DNA from: Deinococcus fonticola
Lineage (GTDB): Bacteria; Deinococcota; Deinococci; Deinococcales; Deinococcaceae
DNA: 64,000 bases
Direction: 5' to 3'
Assembly: GCF_004634215.1 (NCBI RefSeq)
Contig: NZ_SMMH01000008.1
Span: 1-64,000, forward strand
Shown piece after piece: positions 1 through 10,194 of the stretch. The translations under genes were made by a program, and so were the position numbers. Under the pieces are notes generated by a model. The model saw nothing but the letters and a program-made list of their open reading frames with translations, made no database searches and was not told the origin of the DNA. Each line of letters starts with the position of its first letter. The first letter of the stretch is position 1.

Positions 1-101
1 AGAAGTTGCCAGCGTGAGCGTTCGACGGGTCGCGTGGCAGCTCGGTACGCCTGTTCCAGCTCATCGGTCGTGCGGTGTGTGGTCAACTGGGCAGCTCGCA
101 T
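1..101 (-). CDS. IS630-like transposase, N-terminal fragment cut by window edge
   Basis: Reading the minus strand from an ATG at 101-99 gives 33 open codons running off the window. The peptide begins MRAAQLTTHRTTDELEQAYR and continues with a 'RPVERSRWQL' segment. This resembles the first helix region that precedes the helix-turn-helix of IS630/Tc1-type transposases (elements that insert at TA). An extended -10-like TGATAAT lies just upstream of the ATG on the same strand. Only the start is visible, so the family call rests on a short stretch and could be wrong at the level of the exact IS family. Confidence 0.45.
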   Translation of the reverse strand, partial: MRAAQLTTHRTTDELEQAYRAATRPVERSRWQL

Positions 102-120
102 AGTTGATTATCACTTTAGT

Positions 121-163
121 CCCGTATAAAGGGCAGTTGGTCTCCTCTGCCCCGTAACAAGGG
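121..163. repeat. two 13-bp direct repeats, CCCGTA-N3-AGGG, 30 bp apart
   Basis: CCCGTATAAAGGG at 121-133 and CCCGTAACAAGGG at 151-163 match at 11 of 13 bases and start exactly 30 bp apart. Each is itself an imperfect dyad (CCC...GGG). They lie just upstream of the transposase start, so they may be part of an IS end or transposase-binding sites. Confidence 0.4.
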
Positions 164-176
164 TCAAAGCTGAACC

Positions 177-216
177 GGCCTCCCCGGTCGCGCAGTTAGC
201 GCTGACCAGGGAGGCC
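177..216 (-). terminator. long GC-rich hairpin after the first binding-protein gene
   Basis: GGCCTCCC at 177-184 pairs with GGGAGGCC at 209-216, and the inner GGTC/GACC and GCGC/GCGC segments also pair, giving about 16 base pairs with small interruptions. It lies 22 bases beyond the stop codon of the minus-strand gene ending at 238. There is no clear U-tract, so it may act as a 3' stabiliser rather than an intrinsic terminator. Confidence 0.5.
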
Positions 217-237
217 GACCTGATGAGGTCGAGAAAT

Positions 238-1983
238 TTACTTCTCGTACATGGTGTAGTTGCTGCTGATCACCGCATTGTTCTTGACGTAGAAGTTCCC
301 GATACGGCTCTGGAACGCGGCCACGCTGTCGGGCTTGGCGATCATGATGACGGGGATGTTCTTGGCGAACAGCAGTTGCCACTGGTTGTACAGCTGCTTG
401 CGCTTCTGCTGATCGCCGCTGGCTTCGGCCTGTGCAAAGAGGTCGTAAATCTGCTTCTCGTAAGGCTGCATGGCGGCCATATTGGGCGTGTCGCCTTCCT
501 TGGCCGGCTGCACAGCACGGTGCCAGTAGTTCAGGGCGCCCCCGGGTTGCCAGATGTCCTTGCGCAATTGCGGGTCGGGCTGGTCACCGAAGGCCAGGAT
601 CACAGCGTCCACATTGCCGCTGATGGCGGTGGGCAGCACGTTGCTGCCGGTGATGCCCTGCAAATTCAGTTTGATGCCGATCTTGCCGAAATCACTTTGC
701 AGGATGGTGGCGATGCCGGGCATGACGCTGCTGTCAGCCGCGTGCAGCAGGTTGAACTGAATGTCCGGGCCACCGCCGGGCGCGTTACGAATACCGTTCC
801 TGTTGGTGTCCTTGTAACCCAGCGCGTCGAGACGGGCGCCCGCTTTCTTCAGGTCGAACTCGCCCAGCATCTTGCGGGTCAGGGGGTTGTACCACTCACT
901 GATGGGCGCGACGCCAAAACCGGGGTCACTGGCCAGGCCGTTGTATACCGTGTCGATGATGCGTTCACGGTTCACGGCGTACTGCAAGGCCTGCCGGAAA
1001 CGCAGGTCGCTGAAGGCTTTCGCCAGCACCGGGTCTTTGTCGTTCTGGTTGAAACTCAGGTGTACGGGCGGGTTGTTCAGGCCCACGCCGCGAATTACGC
1101 GGAATTTGGCACCCGCCAGTTCCTGCTGTTTCAGATCCGGGTACTGCGCCCCGGTGATGGGCGCACTGTCCAGTTGCCCCGCCCGGAACGCCGCGATCTG
1201 CGCTTCCGGGCTCTTGATGATCAGGTATTCCAGCCTGTCCATGTACGGCAGCTGGTTGCCTTCCGGGTCACGCCGCCACGAGTTCGGGTTGCGCACCAGT
1301 GTCACCTTCTGATCCACGGTGTAGTTGCTGAGCTTGAACGGCCCGGTGCCCACGATGTCTTCCAGGTTGGTGTTCGTCGCCCACGCTTTCATGTAGGCGT
1401 CCGGGTCTTTCAGCGGGCTGTACTTCGCCAGCTTGTGCTGAGGCAGGATCGGCACGAACGTCAGCGCCTGCAGCATCGCCCCGTAGGGTCTGGGGGCAGT
1501 GACCCTGACGGTGTAGGCGTCCACTTTCTCAAATTTCAGCGGGTCTTTGCCCACCTTGAACACGGCGGACTGGTTGGCTTTGAGGCCGGTGTTGCTCGCC
1601 AGGTCGACCAGCGTAAACATCACGTCGTCCGCGTTGAAATCCTGCCCGTCACTCCACTTCACACCCCGGCGCAGTTTCAGGGTCGCCGTGCGCCCGTCGG
1701 GCGCGAACGTCCACGACTCTGCCAGGGCCGGATACAGCTTGTTCGTCAGCGGATCGAGGGTGATCAGACGGTCAAAGACATTGTTCAGGACGGTGTAGCT
1801 GTTGTTGTCCAGCACCGCGAAGTAATTGAAGCTCTGCGGGCTGGACACCAAACTCAGGGTCAGGGTGCCGCCCTTCTTGCCGATGCTCTGGAACAGACTG
1901 GCCGGGACGTTGTTCTTCTGGGCCGAAGCGGCAGAAAGGGTAAGGGCAGCGGTCAGAGTCAGAAAGACGGCTTTAGGGGACAT
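238..1983 (-). CDS. ABC transporter substrate-binding protein, peptide type (SBP family 5)
   Basis: A 581-residue extracytoplasmic solute receptor of the DppA/OppA family. Residues 1-21 are a signal peptide with a cleavage-type site at ASA-Q. The body shows family features: 'LAESWTFAPDGRTATLKLRRG' near the N-terminus, 'VKWSDGQDFNADDV', and 'RQALQYAVNRERI' in the centre. GGAGG at 1991-1995 precedes the ATG. It is the last gene of a minus-strand block with two permeases and two further binding proteins. Peptides or muropeptides are plausible ligands given the cell-wall recycling genes next door, but the ligand cannot be read from sequence. Confidence 0.9.
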   Translation of the reverse strand: MSPKAVFLTLTAALTLSAASAQKNNVPASLFQSIGKKGGTLTLSLVSSPQSFNYFAVLDNNSYTVLNNVFDRLITLDPLTNKLYPALAESWTFAPDGRTATLKLRRGVKWSDGQDFNADDVMFTLVDLASNTGLKANQSAVFKVGKDPLKFEKVDAYTVRVTAPRPYGAMLQALTFVPILPQHKLAKYSPLKDPDAYMKAWATNTNLEDIVGTGPFKLSNYTVDQKVTLVRNPNSWRRDPEGNQLPYMDRLEYLIIKSPEAQIAAFRAGQLDSAPITGAQYPDLKQQELAGAKFRVIRGVGLNNPPVHLSFNQNDKDPVLAKAFSDLRFRQALQYAVNRERIIDTVYNGLASDPGFGVAPISEWYNPLTRKMLGEFDLKKAGARLDALGYKDTNRNGIRNAPGGGPDIQFNLLHAADSSVMPGIATILQSDFGKIGIKLNLQGITGSNVLPTAISGNVDAVILAFGDQPDPQLRKDIWQPGGALNYWHRAVQPAKEGDTPNMAAMQPYEKQIYDLFAQAEASGDQQKRKQLYNQWQLLFAKNIPVIMIAKPDSVAAFQSRIGNFYVKNNAVISSNYTMYEK

Positions 1984-2075
1984 GAGGGAACCTCCATGAG
2001 CAGGCGCGAGAAATGGGTTGAAGAGTGAGGCGAGTGTAGCGGAAGGGACAGAAAAGCACCACGCACCGGCCCGGC

Positions 2076-3191
2076 TCAGCGGCTCTGGGTGTCGGCGGCG
2101 TCGCGCAGGGCATCACCCATGAAGTTGAAGGCCAGCACGGAAATCACGATCATCAGGCCCGGCAGCAGCAGCCAGGGGTACGTCTTGAAGGCGTCGTCGG
2201 TGCGGGCGTCGTTCAGCAGCAGGCCCCAGCTGGCCATGGGTTCCTTGATGCCCAGGCCCAGGAAGCTCAGGCCGCTCTCGCCCAGGATGTAACCGGGCAG
2301 CGAAAGGGTGGCGGTGACGATCAGGAAACTGCTGAGGTTGGGCATGATGTGGCGCAGGATGATGCGCATGTCGGCCGCGCCCAGGCCCCGCGCGGCCTGC
2401 ACGTAATCGATGCTGCGGGCGCTGATCACCTGGCCACGAATGACGCGGGCCAGCGCCGCCCAGCCGATAAAGGCCAGCACCGCCACGATGCCCAGGTACA
2501 CCCAGGTGGAGGGCCATTTGGCGGGGATAATCGTGGAGAGGGCCAGCAGAATCGGCAGGCGCGGGAACGACAGCAGCACCTCGATCACGCGTTGAATGAG
2601 CCCATCGATAAAGCCGCCGAAATACCCGCTGATGCCGCCCAGCACGATACCGATGGTGAAACTGATCAGGATGCCCACCACGCCCACCGTGAGGCTCACC
2701 TGCCCGCCCACCAGCATCCGCGACAGCAGGTCACGCCCGAACTTATCGGTGCCCAGCGGGAAGTAATAGCCTTTTTCCGGGTCGACGCCGAACAGGTGCA
2801 GGTTGCTGCGGAACACGCCCAGGAAGCGGTAGTCCTCGCCCCGCGCAAAGAACTGGAGGGGAATGGGGTTTTCCCTGTCCACCACCGACAGTTTCTTGAA
2901 GGTCACCGGGTCGCGTTCGGTCTTGGAGCCGTAGATGAACGGCCCGCGCCACTGTCCCTGGTGAACCACATGAATGCCGCTGGGTTTCACGTAGGGGTAC
3001 TCCTCGTGCTGGGTCGTGATGCTGTAAGGCGCGAGGAACGGCGCAAAAATGGCCGACAGGTACATGACCACCAGCACCCAGAAACTGATCACGCCCACCC
3101 GGTTGCGCCGGAACCGCCGCAGAGCCATCTGGATGGGCGTGCGAGCCACCACCACGCCATCCGAACGGGGTTGAGCAGGCACGGCGGTCAT
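2076..3191 (-). CDS. ABC transporter permease, DppC/OppC type
   Basis: A 371-residue inner-membrane permease. One N-terminal membrane helix (about residues 33-53) is followed by a long hydrophilic loop (about 55-150), then five helices in the C-terminal half. The EAA loop that contacts the ATPase is visible as 'AARGLGAADMRIILRHIMPN'. OppC proteins are usually near 300 residues; the extra length lies in the loop after helix 1. The partner OppB-type permease is immediately upstream on the same strand. No ATPase gene of this type occurs in the window. Confidence 0.9.
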   Translation of the reverse strand: MTAVPAQPRSDGVVVARTPIQMALRRFRRNRVGVISFWVLVVMYLSAIFAPFLAPYSITTQHEEYPYVKPSGIHVVHQGQWRGPFIYGSKTERDPVTFKKLSVVDRENPIPLQFFARGEDYRFLGVFRSNLHLFGVDPEKGYYFPLGTDKFGRDLLSRMLVGGQVSLTVGVVGILISFTIGIVLGGISGYFGGFIDGLIQRVIEVLLSFPRLPILLALSTIIPAKWPSTWVYLGIVAVLAFIGWAALARVIRGQVISARSIDYVQAARGLGAADMRIILRHIMPNLSSFLIVTATLSLPGYILGESGLSFLGLGIKEPMASWGLLLNDARTDDAFKTYPWLLLPGLMIVISVLAFNFMGDALRDAADTQSR

Positions 3192-3220
3192 GCGGACACC
3201 GCCGGGGTGAGCGGTGCTCG

Positions 3221-3294
3221 GGGAGTGGGGAGTGGGAAGTGGGAAGTGGAAAGGGCCGTAGTCCTTAGACCCTTAGACCCTTCGACCCTTAGAC
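3221..3294. repeat. two adjacent simple-sequence tracts in the oppB-oppC spacer
   Basis: 3221-3255 is a degenerate GGGAGTG/GGGAAGTG tandem tract. 3263-3294 is a tandem of the 8-mer TTAGACCC, with one unit reading TTCGACCC. A related TTAGACCC tract occurs at 22781-22813. Both spacers lie inside minus-strand transporter operons. Confidence 0.7.
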
Positions 3295-3309
3295 GACAAG
3301 CGGAGCGAG

Positions 3310-4281
3310 TCATTCGAACCTCACGCGGGGGTCGGCCCAGGCCAGGGCCAGGTCGGCCAGCAGGTTGCCGATCAGGAGCAGCAGGGCGCTGAGCATCAGC
3401 AGGGTCATGGCGAGGTACTGATCCTTATTGATGAGACTGGAGTACAGCAGGGGGCCGATGGTGGGGAGGTTCAACACGATGCTGCCGATGATGCTGGCGT
3501 TGATGAGGTTCGGCAGGCTCAGGCCCGCGATGGAAATCAGCGGGTTCACGGCGTTCCTGAAGGTGTGGCGCCACAACACGACTTTGCTGGCCAGCCCTTT
3601 GCTGCGGGCGGTGCGCACGAAGTCCTGATTCATCACGTCGAGCATGGAGGCGCGCATCTGGCGCATGATGCTGGCCACGCCTTCCAGGCCCAGCACGATG
3701 ACCGGGATCCACAGGTGGTTCAGAAGGTCGAGCACCTTGGGCCCGCTCCAGGGCGCGTCGATGAACTGCGGGCTGAACAGGCCGTTCACGTTCGTCCAGC
3801 CCAGTTTCAGCACCAGGGCCGAGAGCAGCATGGCGACCAGATAATCCGGCGTGGCGAGGCTGAAGTACCCGATGAAATTCATGATGGTGGCGGGCCAGCC
3901 GTAGCGGTTCAGGGCGGTGTATACCCCGAGCGGAATGGCCACCAGCCACGACACCAGCATGGTGATGACCGCCAGAAACACCGTCCAGCCCAGTGAATCC
4001 CAGATCATGCTGGTGACCGGGCGCGAGTTGGTGAACGAGAACCCGAAGTCCCCGCGCAGGAAGATACCCTCGATCCACCTCAGGTACTGCATCCACGCGG
4101 GCTGGTTGAGGCCCAGTTGCTCGGTGATGCGCGCCACCGTCTCGCGCGACATGCGCGGGTCTTCTAGGTACTGGTCGATGAAGCTTCCGGGCTGCAACTG
4201 AATGACCAGAAAGCACACGGCACTGATCACCAGCATGGTCGGAAGAATGCCGAGCAGGCGGCGCAGCGCGTAGGTCAGCAT
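3310..4281 (-). CDS. ABC transporter permease, DppB/OppB type
   Basis: A 323-residue inner-membrane permease with six predicted helices. The first is residues 9-30, followed by the periplasmic 'DQYLEDPRMSRETVARITEQ' segment typical of OppB. The EAA loop reads 'TARSKGLASKVVLWRHTFRN'. The length matches the family. It forms the translocation pore with the DppC-type permease downstream, 118 bases away across a repeat-filled spacer. Confidence 0.92.
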   Translation of the reverse strand: MLTYALRRLLGILPTMLVISAVCFLVIQLQPGSFIDQYLEDPRMSRETVARITEQLGLNQPAWMQYLRWIEGIFLRGDFGFSFTNSRPVTSMIWDSLGWTVFLAVITMLVSWLVAIPLGVYTALNRYGWPATIMNFIGYFSLATPDYLVAMLLSALVLKLGWTNVNGLFSPQFIDAPWSGPKVLDLLNHLWIPVIVLGLEGVASIMRQMRASMLDVMNQDFVRTARSKGLASKVVLWRHTFRNAVNPLISIAGLSLPNLINASIIGSIVLNLPTIGPLLYSSLINKDQYLAMTLLMLSALLLLIGNLLADLALAWADPRVRFE

Positions 4282-4362
4282 GGCCGTGCGGTGCCCGGTA
4301 CGCGGCGAGAAGAGAGAAACTTATCTAGGAACAAGGTGTGACTCCATTTCAACAGGGGCAAC

Positions 4363-4398
4363 GGCGGGTGGAACGTCCACAGAACACGTCCACCCGCC
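4363..4398 (-). terminator. 10-bp stem hairpin downstream of the second binding-protein gene
   Basis: GGCGGGTGGA at 4363-4372 pairs perfectly with TCCACCCGCC at 4389-4398. It lies just past the stop of the minus-strand gene ending at 4407 and before the OppB gene. With no U-tract on the minus strand it may be a processing or stabilising hairpin that lifts binding-protein levels over permease levels. Confidence 0.5.
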
Positions 4399-4406
4399 CG
4401 TTTTCA

Positions 4407-6143
4407 TTACTTCATGTAAATGAACGTGTGGGTGTTGTAGGTGGGGATGGGGCCGAGGTTGTACACGAAGTTGCCGACCTTGTTGCTGACGGCAGCGAGG
4501 TTGTCGGCCTTGGCGATCATGATGACCGGCAGGTTCTTGCTGAACAGCGCCTGCCATTCGCCGTACAGGGCCTTGCGCTTGATGGGGTCGGTGACGGTCG
4601 CGCCCTGGTCGAAGATGTCGTAGATGCGTTTTTCCCAGGGTTGCATGGCGCTAAAGACCGGCTTGCCGTCCTTGTCGCGGGTGGACAGGTGCCAGTAGTG
4701 CAGGGCCTGGCCAGGTTGCCAGATTTCGCGCCTGAGTTGCGGGTCGGGCTGATCCCCGAAGGCCAGGATCATGCTCTCGAAGCTGCTGCTCATGCCGGTG
4801 GACAGCAGGTTGGCGACTAGGATGCCTTTGGGGTTGATCTTCACGCCGATGCTTTTCAGGTCGTTTTGCAGGATGGTGATCAGCGGCGGGTAGATGGTGC
4901 TGTCGGTACCGTAGGTCACGTCGAATTCCAGGTTCTTGCCGCCGGGCAGGTTGCGGAAGCCGTCTTTGTCGGTGTCCTTGAGGCCCATGGCGTCCAGTTT
5001 GGCGGCGGCAGCCTTCAGGTCGTACTTGCCCAGCGCGCGCGTGGTGTTCACGTAGAACTCGCTGATGGGCGACACGCCGTGACCGGGCAGCATGGCGATG
5101 GTGTTATAGATGTCGTTGATGACGCGCGGGCGGTTCACGGCGCTCTGCATGGCCTGCCGGAAACGCAGGTCGCGGAAAACTTTGGCCAGCGCCGGGTCTT
5201 TCACGTCGAAGTTGAACGACCAGTGCGGCGGGCTGCCGAACAGGGCCTTGCTGCGCTGGATCTTGAAGGGCGCGCCCGCGACTTCCTTCTGCTTCAGGTC
5301 CGGGAACTGGGCGCCGTTGATGTTGACTTCATCCAGGTTGCCGGCCACGAACTGCGAGACCTGCGCCTGCGGGTCGCGGACGATCAGGTACTCCAGGCGG
5401 TCGAGGTACGGCAGTTTCGTGCCCTTGCTGTCCACCTTGTAGTAAAGCGGGTTTTTCACCAGCGTGACCTTCTGCCCGGTGACGTACCCGCCGAACTTGA
5501 ACGGCCCGGTGCCGACCACTTCGCTGGCCTTGTCGGTGCTCCACATTTTCATGAAGTTCTCGGGGTTTTTCAGGGGATCGACTTTGGCGAACACGTGCTG
5601 CGGGAAAATGAAGGTGCGCAGCGGTTGCAGGAAGGCGCCCGCCGCCTGGTTCAGCGTCATGCGGACGGTGGAGTTGTCGACCTTCTCGACTTTCACGGGT
5701 TGCCCGCCGAAGGTCAGGTTGGGAATCTGGTTGGCCCGTACGCCGGGGTTCAGGATGATGTTGTTGTACGTGAACACCACGTCGTCGGCATTGAAGGGCT
5801 GGCCGTCGTGCCACTTCACGTCCTTGCGGAGTTTGAACGTCCAGACCTTGCCGTCCTTGCTGGTCGTCCAGCTTTCGGCCAGGCCGGGTTCCAGTTTGTA
5901 GGTGGCGAGGTTGTACTCGACCAGGCTTTCGAGCACGTTGTTCAGCACAGTGTAGGTGTTGTTGTCGATGGCGCCGTAGTAGTTGAAGGTGCTGGGGTTG
6001 TCGCCCAGCGGCAGGGTGTACGTTCCGCCGGGCTTGCCGGGAACGATGCCCACGCTTTTCAGGTTCGCGCCGACGGTTTTCGCGGCGAGGGCGGGCGCGC
6101 CGAGGAGGAGCAGGCCAAGGGTCAGGAACGTCAATTTATGCAT
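4407..6143 (-). CDS. ABC transporter substrate-binding protein, peptide type (paralogue 2)
   Basis: A 578-residue secreted solute receptor of the DppA/OppA family. The ATG at 6143 is chosen because GGAGG lies just upstream and it begins a proper signal peptide (MHKLTFLTLGLLLLGAPALA). An in-frame start 114 bases further upstream would add a non-signal peptide and has no ribosome site. Family segments include 'LAESWTTSKDGKVWTFKLRK', 'VKWHDGQPFNADDVVFTY' and 'RQAMQSAVNRPRV'. It is clearly paralogous to the next gene upstream, sharing 'YYGAIDNN', 'LVEYNLATYKLEP' and the 'GDQPDPQLRREIWQPG' tail. Confidence 0.92.
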   Translation of the reverse strand: MHKLTFLTLGLLLLGAPALAAKTVGANLKSVGIVPGKPGGTYTLPLGDNPSTFNYYGAIDNNTYTVLNNVLESLVEYNLATYKLEPGLAESWTTSKDGKVWTFKLRKDVKWHDGQPFNADDVVFTYNNIILNPGVRANQIPNLTFGGQPVKVEKVDNSTVRMTLNQAAGAFLQPLRTFIFPQHVFAKVDPLKNPENFMKMWSTDKASEVVGTGPFKFGGYVTGQKVTLVKNPLYYKVDSKGTKLPYLDRLEYLIVRDPQAQVSQFVAGNLDEVNINGAQFPDLKQKEVAGAPFKIQRSKALFGSPPHWSFNFDVKDPALAKVFRDLRFRQAMQSAVNRPRVINDIYNTIAMLPGHGVSPISEFYVNTTRALGKYDLKAAAAKLDAMGLKDTDKDGFRNLPGGKNLEFDVTYGTDSTIYPPLITILQNDLKSIGVKINPKGILVANLLSTGMSSSFESMILAFGDQPDPQLRREIWQPGQALHYWHLSTRDKDGKPVFSAMQPWEKRIYDIFDQGATVTDPIKRKALYGEWQALFSKNLPVIMIAKADNLAAVSNKVGNFVYNLGPIPTYNTHTFIYMK

Positions 6144-6285
6144 GAAACCTCCGGGGAGTACGGGTTTTTCGGGAATACAGGGTTTTCGGGGCACAGGGTT
6201 TTCGCTGGCGAAGCGGCTAAAAAGACAGTGGGAAGCGGGAGCAAGACTGTTTTCCACTCACCACTTCCCACTCAGCACGTCCCGT

Positions 6286-8055
<1,770 letters not shown>

Positions 8056-8128
8056 GCGTGTCCTCCGGTGAAGTGATCATTCCGATCACGAGGGGGTGTG
8101 GATGTCGTGGTTGTACCCACCTAGCCTA

Positions 8129-8182
8129 ATACCACTTTGCGGCCACTTGCAAGTGATTTGCAAAGTGGCTTTAGAGTGGTAT
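8129..8182. promoter_or_regulatory. nested palindromic operator between divergent transporter and gntR-anmK-murQ
   Basis: Three dyads are nested around one centre region. CACTTGCAAGTG at 8144-8155 is a perfect 12-bp palindrome. ATACCACT at 8129-8136 is mirrored by AGTGGTAT at 8175-8182. CACTTTGC at 8133-8140 is mirrored by GCAAAGTG at 8160-8167. The central TTGCAA could serve as a -35 box in both directions: TAGGCT (minus) follows after 18 bp, TAGAGT at 8172-8177 (plus) after 19 bp. Dyads of this kind are typical of HutC-subfamily GntR regulators, one of which is encoded immediately downstream. Binding itself is inference. Confidence 0.6.
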
Positions 8183-8981
8183 GGTTGCAGCGATGTCCCT
8201 CAACGCCCCCATGACGGCCGCACCGTGGCTCGTGCCGCTCGACCTGCACAGCGCCACGCCCGTATATGTGCAGGTTGCCCAGGGGCTGCGCGAACGGATC
8301 GAGCAGGGAGAACTGCCCGTCGGCAGTGCCCTTCCTGCTGAACGCGAACTGGCCGCCAACCTGCACGTGTCGCGCGTGACCGTGCGTCAGGCCCTCGCCC
8401 TGCTGGCCGAACAGGGACTGCTGTCACGCAAACATGGCAGCGGCACCTTCATCACACCGCCTCAGACAGCGGAATTGCCGTCTCACTCGCTGGGGCTGCT
8501 CAGTTCATTCAGCGGCGACGTCACTTCACGCGGGCAGCGGCCCGGCGCCCGGGTGCTGACCTTCGAGCACACGCGCCCCACCGCCCAGGAAGCCATGTCG
8601 CTGGGCCTCTCCCCCACCGAGTTCGTGTACCGCATCCGCCGCCTGCGCACCGCCGACGGCGAACCGCTGGCCCTGGAGCAAAGCACCCTCCCGGTTGTGC
8701 TGGTGGGCCACATCACCGCGCAGGACGTGACCGACGCCAGCCTGTACGCGCTGCTGGGCACGCGCGGCCTGCAACCCCAGCGGGCCATCCGTCACCTGCG
8801 GGCCGTGAACGCCGACGCGGACGCCGCCGGGCTGCTGGAAGTCAGCGTGGGCACCGCCATGCTCAGCACCGAACGCCTCTCGTGGACGAACCGGAACAGA
8901 CCCATTGAATTTGCCCGCGCCCTGTACCGGGGCGACCGGTACGACTTCGTAATGGAACTCCACGCGCAGGACGGCGCATGA
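8181..8981 (+). CDS. GntR-family transcriptional regulator (HutC subfamily, UTRA domain)
   Basis: A 266-residue DNA-binding regulator. Residues about 22-90 form the GntR winged helix, with '[20 protein letters not shown]', the '[22 protein letters not shown]' recognition region (split here as family text) and 'KHGSGTFI'. Residues about 100-262 form a UTRA effector domain that in relatives binds sugar phosphates or amino sugars. An ATG at 8193 is an alternative start; it may be preferred because the ATG at 8181 overlaps the outer operator arm. It is followed 10 bases later by anmK, then murQ. Probable role: sensing a MurNAc-derived metabolite and controlling this operon and the divergent transporter. 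Confidence 0.9.
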   Translation: MVAAMSLNAPMTAAPWLVPLDLHSATPVYVQVAQGLRERIEQGELPVGSALPAERELAANLHVSRVTVRQALALLAEQGLLSRKHGSGTFITPPQTAELPSHSLGLLSSFSGDVTSRGQRPGARVLTFEHTRPTAQEAMSLGLSPTEFVYRIRRLRTADGEPLALEQSTLPVVLVGHITAQDVTDASLYALLGTRGLQPQRAIRHLRAVNADADAAGLLEVSVGTAMLSTERLSWTNRNRPIEFARALYRGDRYDFVMELHAQDGA

Positions 8982-8991
8982 GGGGGCCGGC

Positions 8992-10194
8992 ATGACCCGC
9001 GCCCCGCGCATTCTGGGACTCATGAGCGGCACGAGCGCCGACGGGGTGGACGCCGCGCTGCTGGAACTTCCCGGCTGGCCTGAACTGGGCTCAGGCGGAG
9101 CTTTTCCGGCCCTGCCAGCTGGCGTGCCGCGCGGACGGGTGGTCGAGCATCATTTCCTGCCGTTCAGCCGTGAACTACGCGAAGCCGTGCTGAAAGCCAT
9201 GTACGACCAGGCCAGCACCGCCGAGTTGACCCAGTTGCACTGGTGGCTGGGCGAGGTGCTGGCCGAGGCCGCCGCGCCGCTAGCCGGGGAAGCCGACCTG
9301 ATCGCGTCTCACGGCCAGACGGTGCAGCACCATCCCAGACCCGACGCCGGGCGCGGCTGGGCGCGGCCCGCCACCCTGCAACTGGGAGAAGCGGCCGTCC
9401 TTGCCGAGCAGAGCGGTAAACCTGTCGTGGCCGACTTCCGCACGGCGGACATCGCGGCGGGCGGGGTGGGGGCGCCCCTGGTGCCGTTCGCGGACTGGGC
9501 GCTGTTCGCCGAAGCCAACCGTCGCCGCGTCGTGCTGAACATCGGTGGACTGTCGAACATCACGTTTCTGAACGGCCTTGACCCGGCCGCGGTGATGGCC
9601 TTCGACACCGGCCCCGGCAACTGCCTGATCGACGAAGTGGCCGAGTTGCGCGGCCAGCGCTTCGACGAGGGCGGGCAACTCGCCGCTCAGGGCCAGGCCG
9701 ACGGCGGCACGCTGCTGGGCTGGCTGGCCCACCCCGAGTTGCACCAACCCCCACCCAAAGCCACCGGGCGCGAGGTGTGGACGCTCTCGCAACTGGGTCT
9801 GCCGGGCCTGAGTCTGCCGGGCCTGAGTCTGCCTGACCTGGCTGCCACCGCGACGGTGTTCACGGCCCGCACCATCGCGGACGCCCTGCGGTTCCTGCCC
9901 GCCCGCACCGATGAAGTGATCGTGGCAGGTGGCGGCGCCAAAAACCCCGTCCTGATGCGCGCATTACAGACGGCGCTGGACACCGTTCCCCTGCGCACCT
10001 TTCAGGATGTCGGCTGGCACGAGCACGGCTTCAACGAGGCCACCCGCGAGGCCGCGGCCTTCGCCTTCCTGGGGTACGCCCGCGTGCAGGGCTGGGCCAA
10101 TACCCTCCCGCAAACCACCGGGGCGCGGCGGGCCGTCAGTGGCGGCAAACTTACCCCCAACCCACACCCCCAACCACCCCGAGGGCAAGCATGA
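8992..10194 (+). CDS. anmK: anhydro-N-acetylmuramic acid kinase
   Basis: A 400-residue cytoplasmic kinase that hydrolyses the 1,6-anhydro ring of anhMurNAc and phosphorylates it to MurNAc-6-phosphate during peptidoglycan recycling. Visible motifs are '[18 protein letters not shown]' at the N-terminus, '[11 protein letters not shown]', '[20 protein letters not shown]', 'NIGGLSNIT' and '[11 protein letters not shown]', the ASKHA-type nucleotide and substrate sites of the family. It is slightly longer than the E. coli enzyme, partly because of a tandem repeat (LPGLS twice, then LPDL) at about residues 270-283. The stop overlaps the murQ start by four bases. Confidence 0.95.
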   Translation: MTRAPRILGLMSGTSADGVDAALLELPGWPELGSGGAFPALPAGVPRGRVVEHHFLPFSRELREAVLKAMYDQASTAELTQLHWWLGEVLAEAAAPLAGEADLIASHGQTVQHHPRPDAGRGWARPATLQLGEAAVLAEQSGKPVVADFRTADIAAGGVGAPLVPFADWALFAEANRRRVVLNIGGLSNITFLNGLDPAAVMAFDTGPGNCLIDEVAELRGQRFDEGGQLAAQGQADGGTLLGWLAHPELHQPPPKATGREVWTLSQLGLPGLSLPGLSLPDLAATATVFTARTIADALRFLPARTDEVIVAGGGAKNPVLMRALQTALDTVPLRTFQDVGWHEHGFNEATREAAAFAFLGYARVQGWANTLPQTTGARRAVSGGKLTPNPHPQPPRGQA

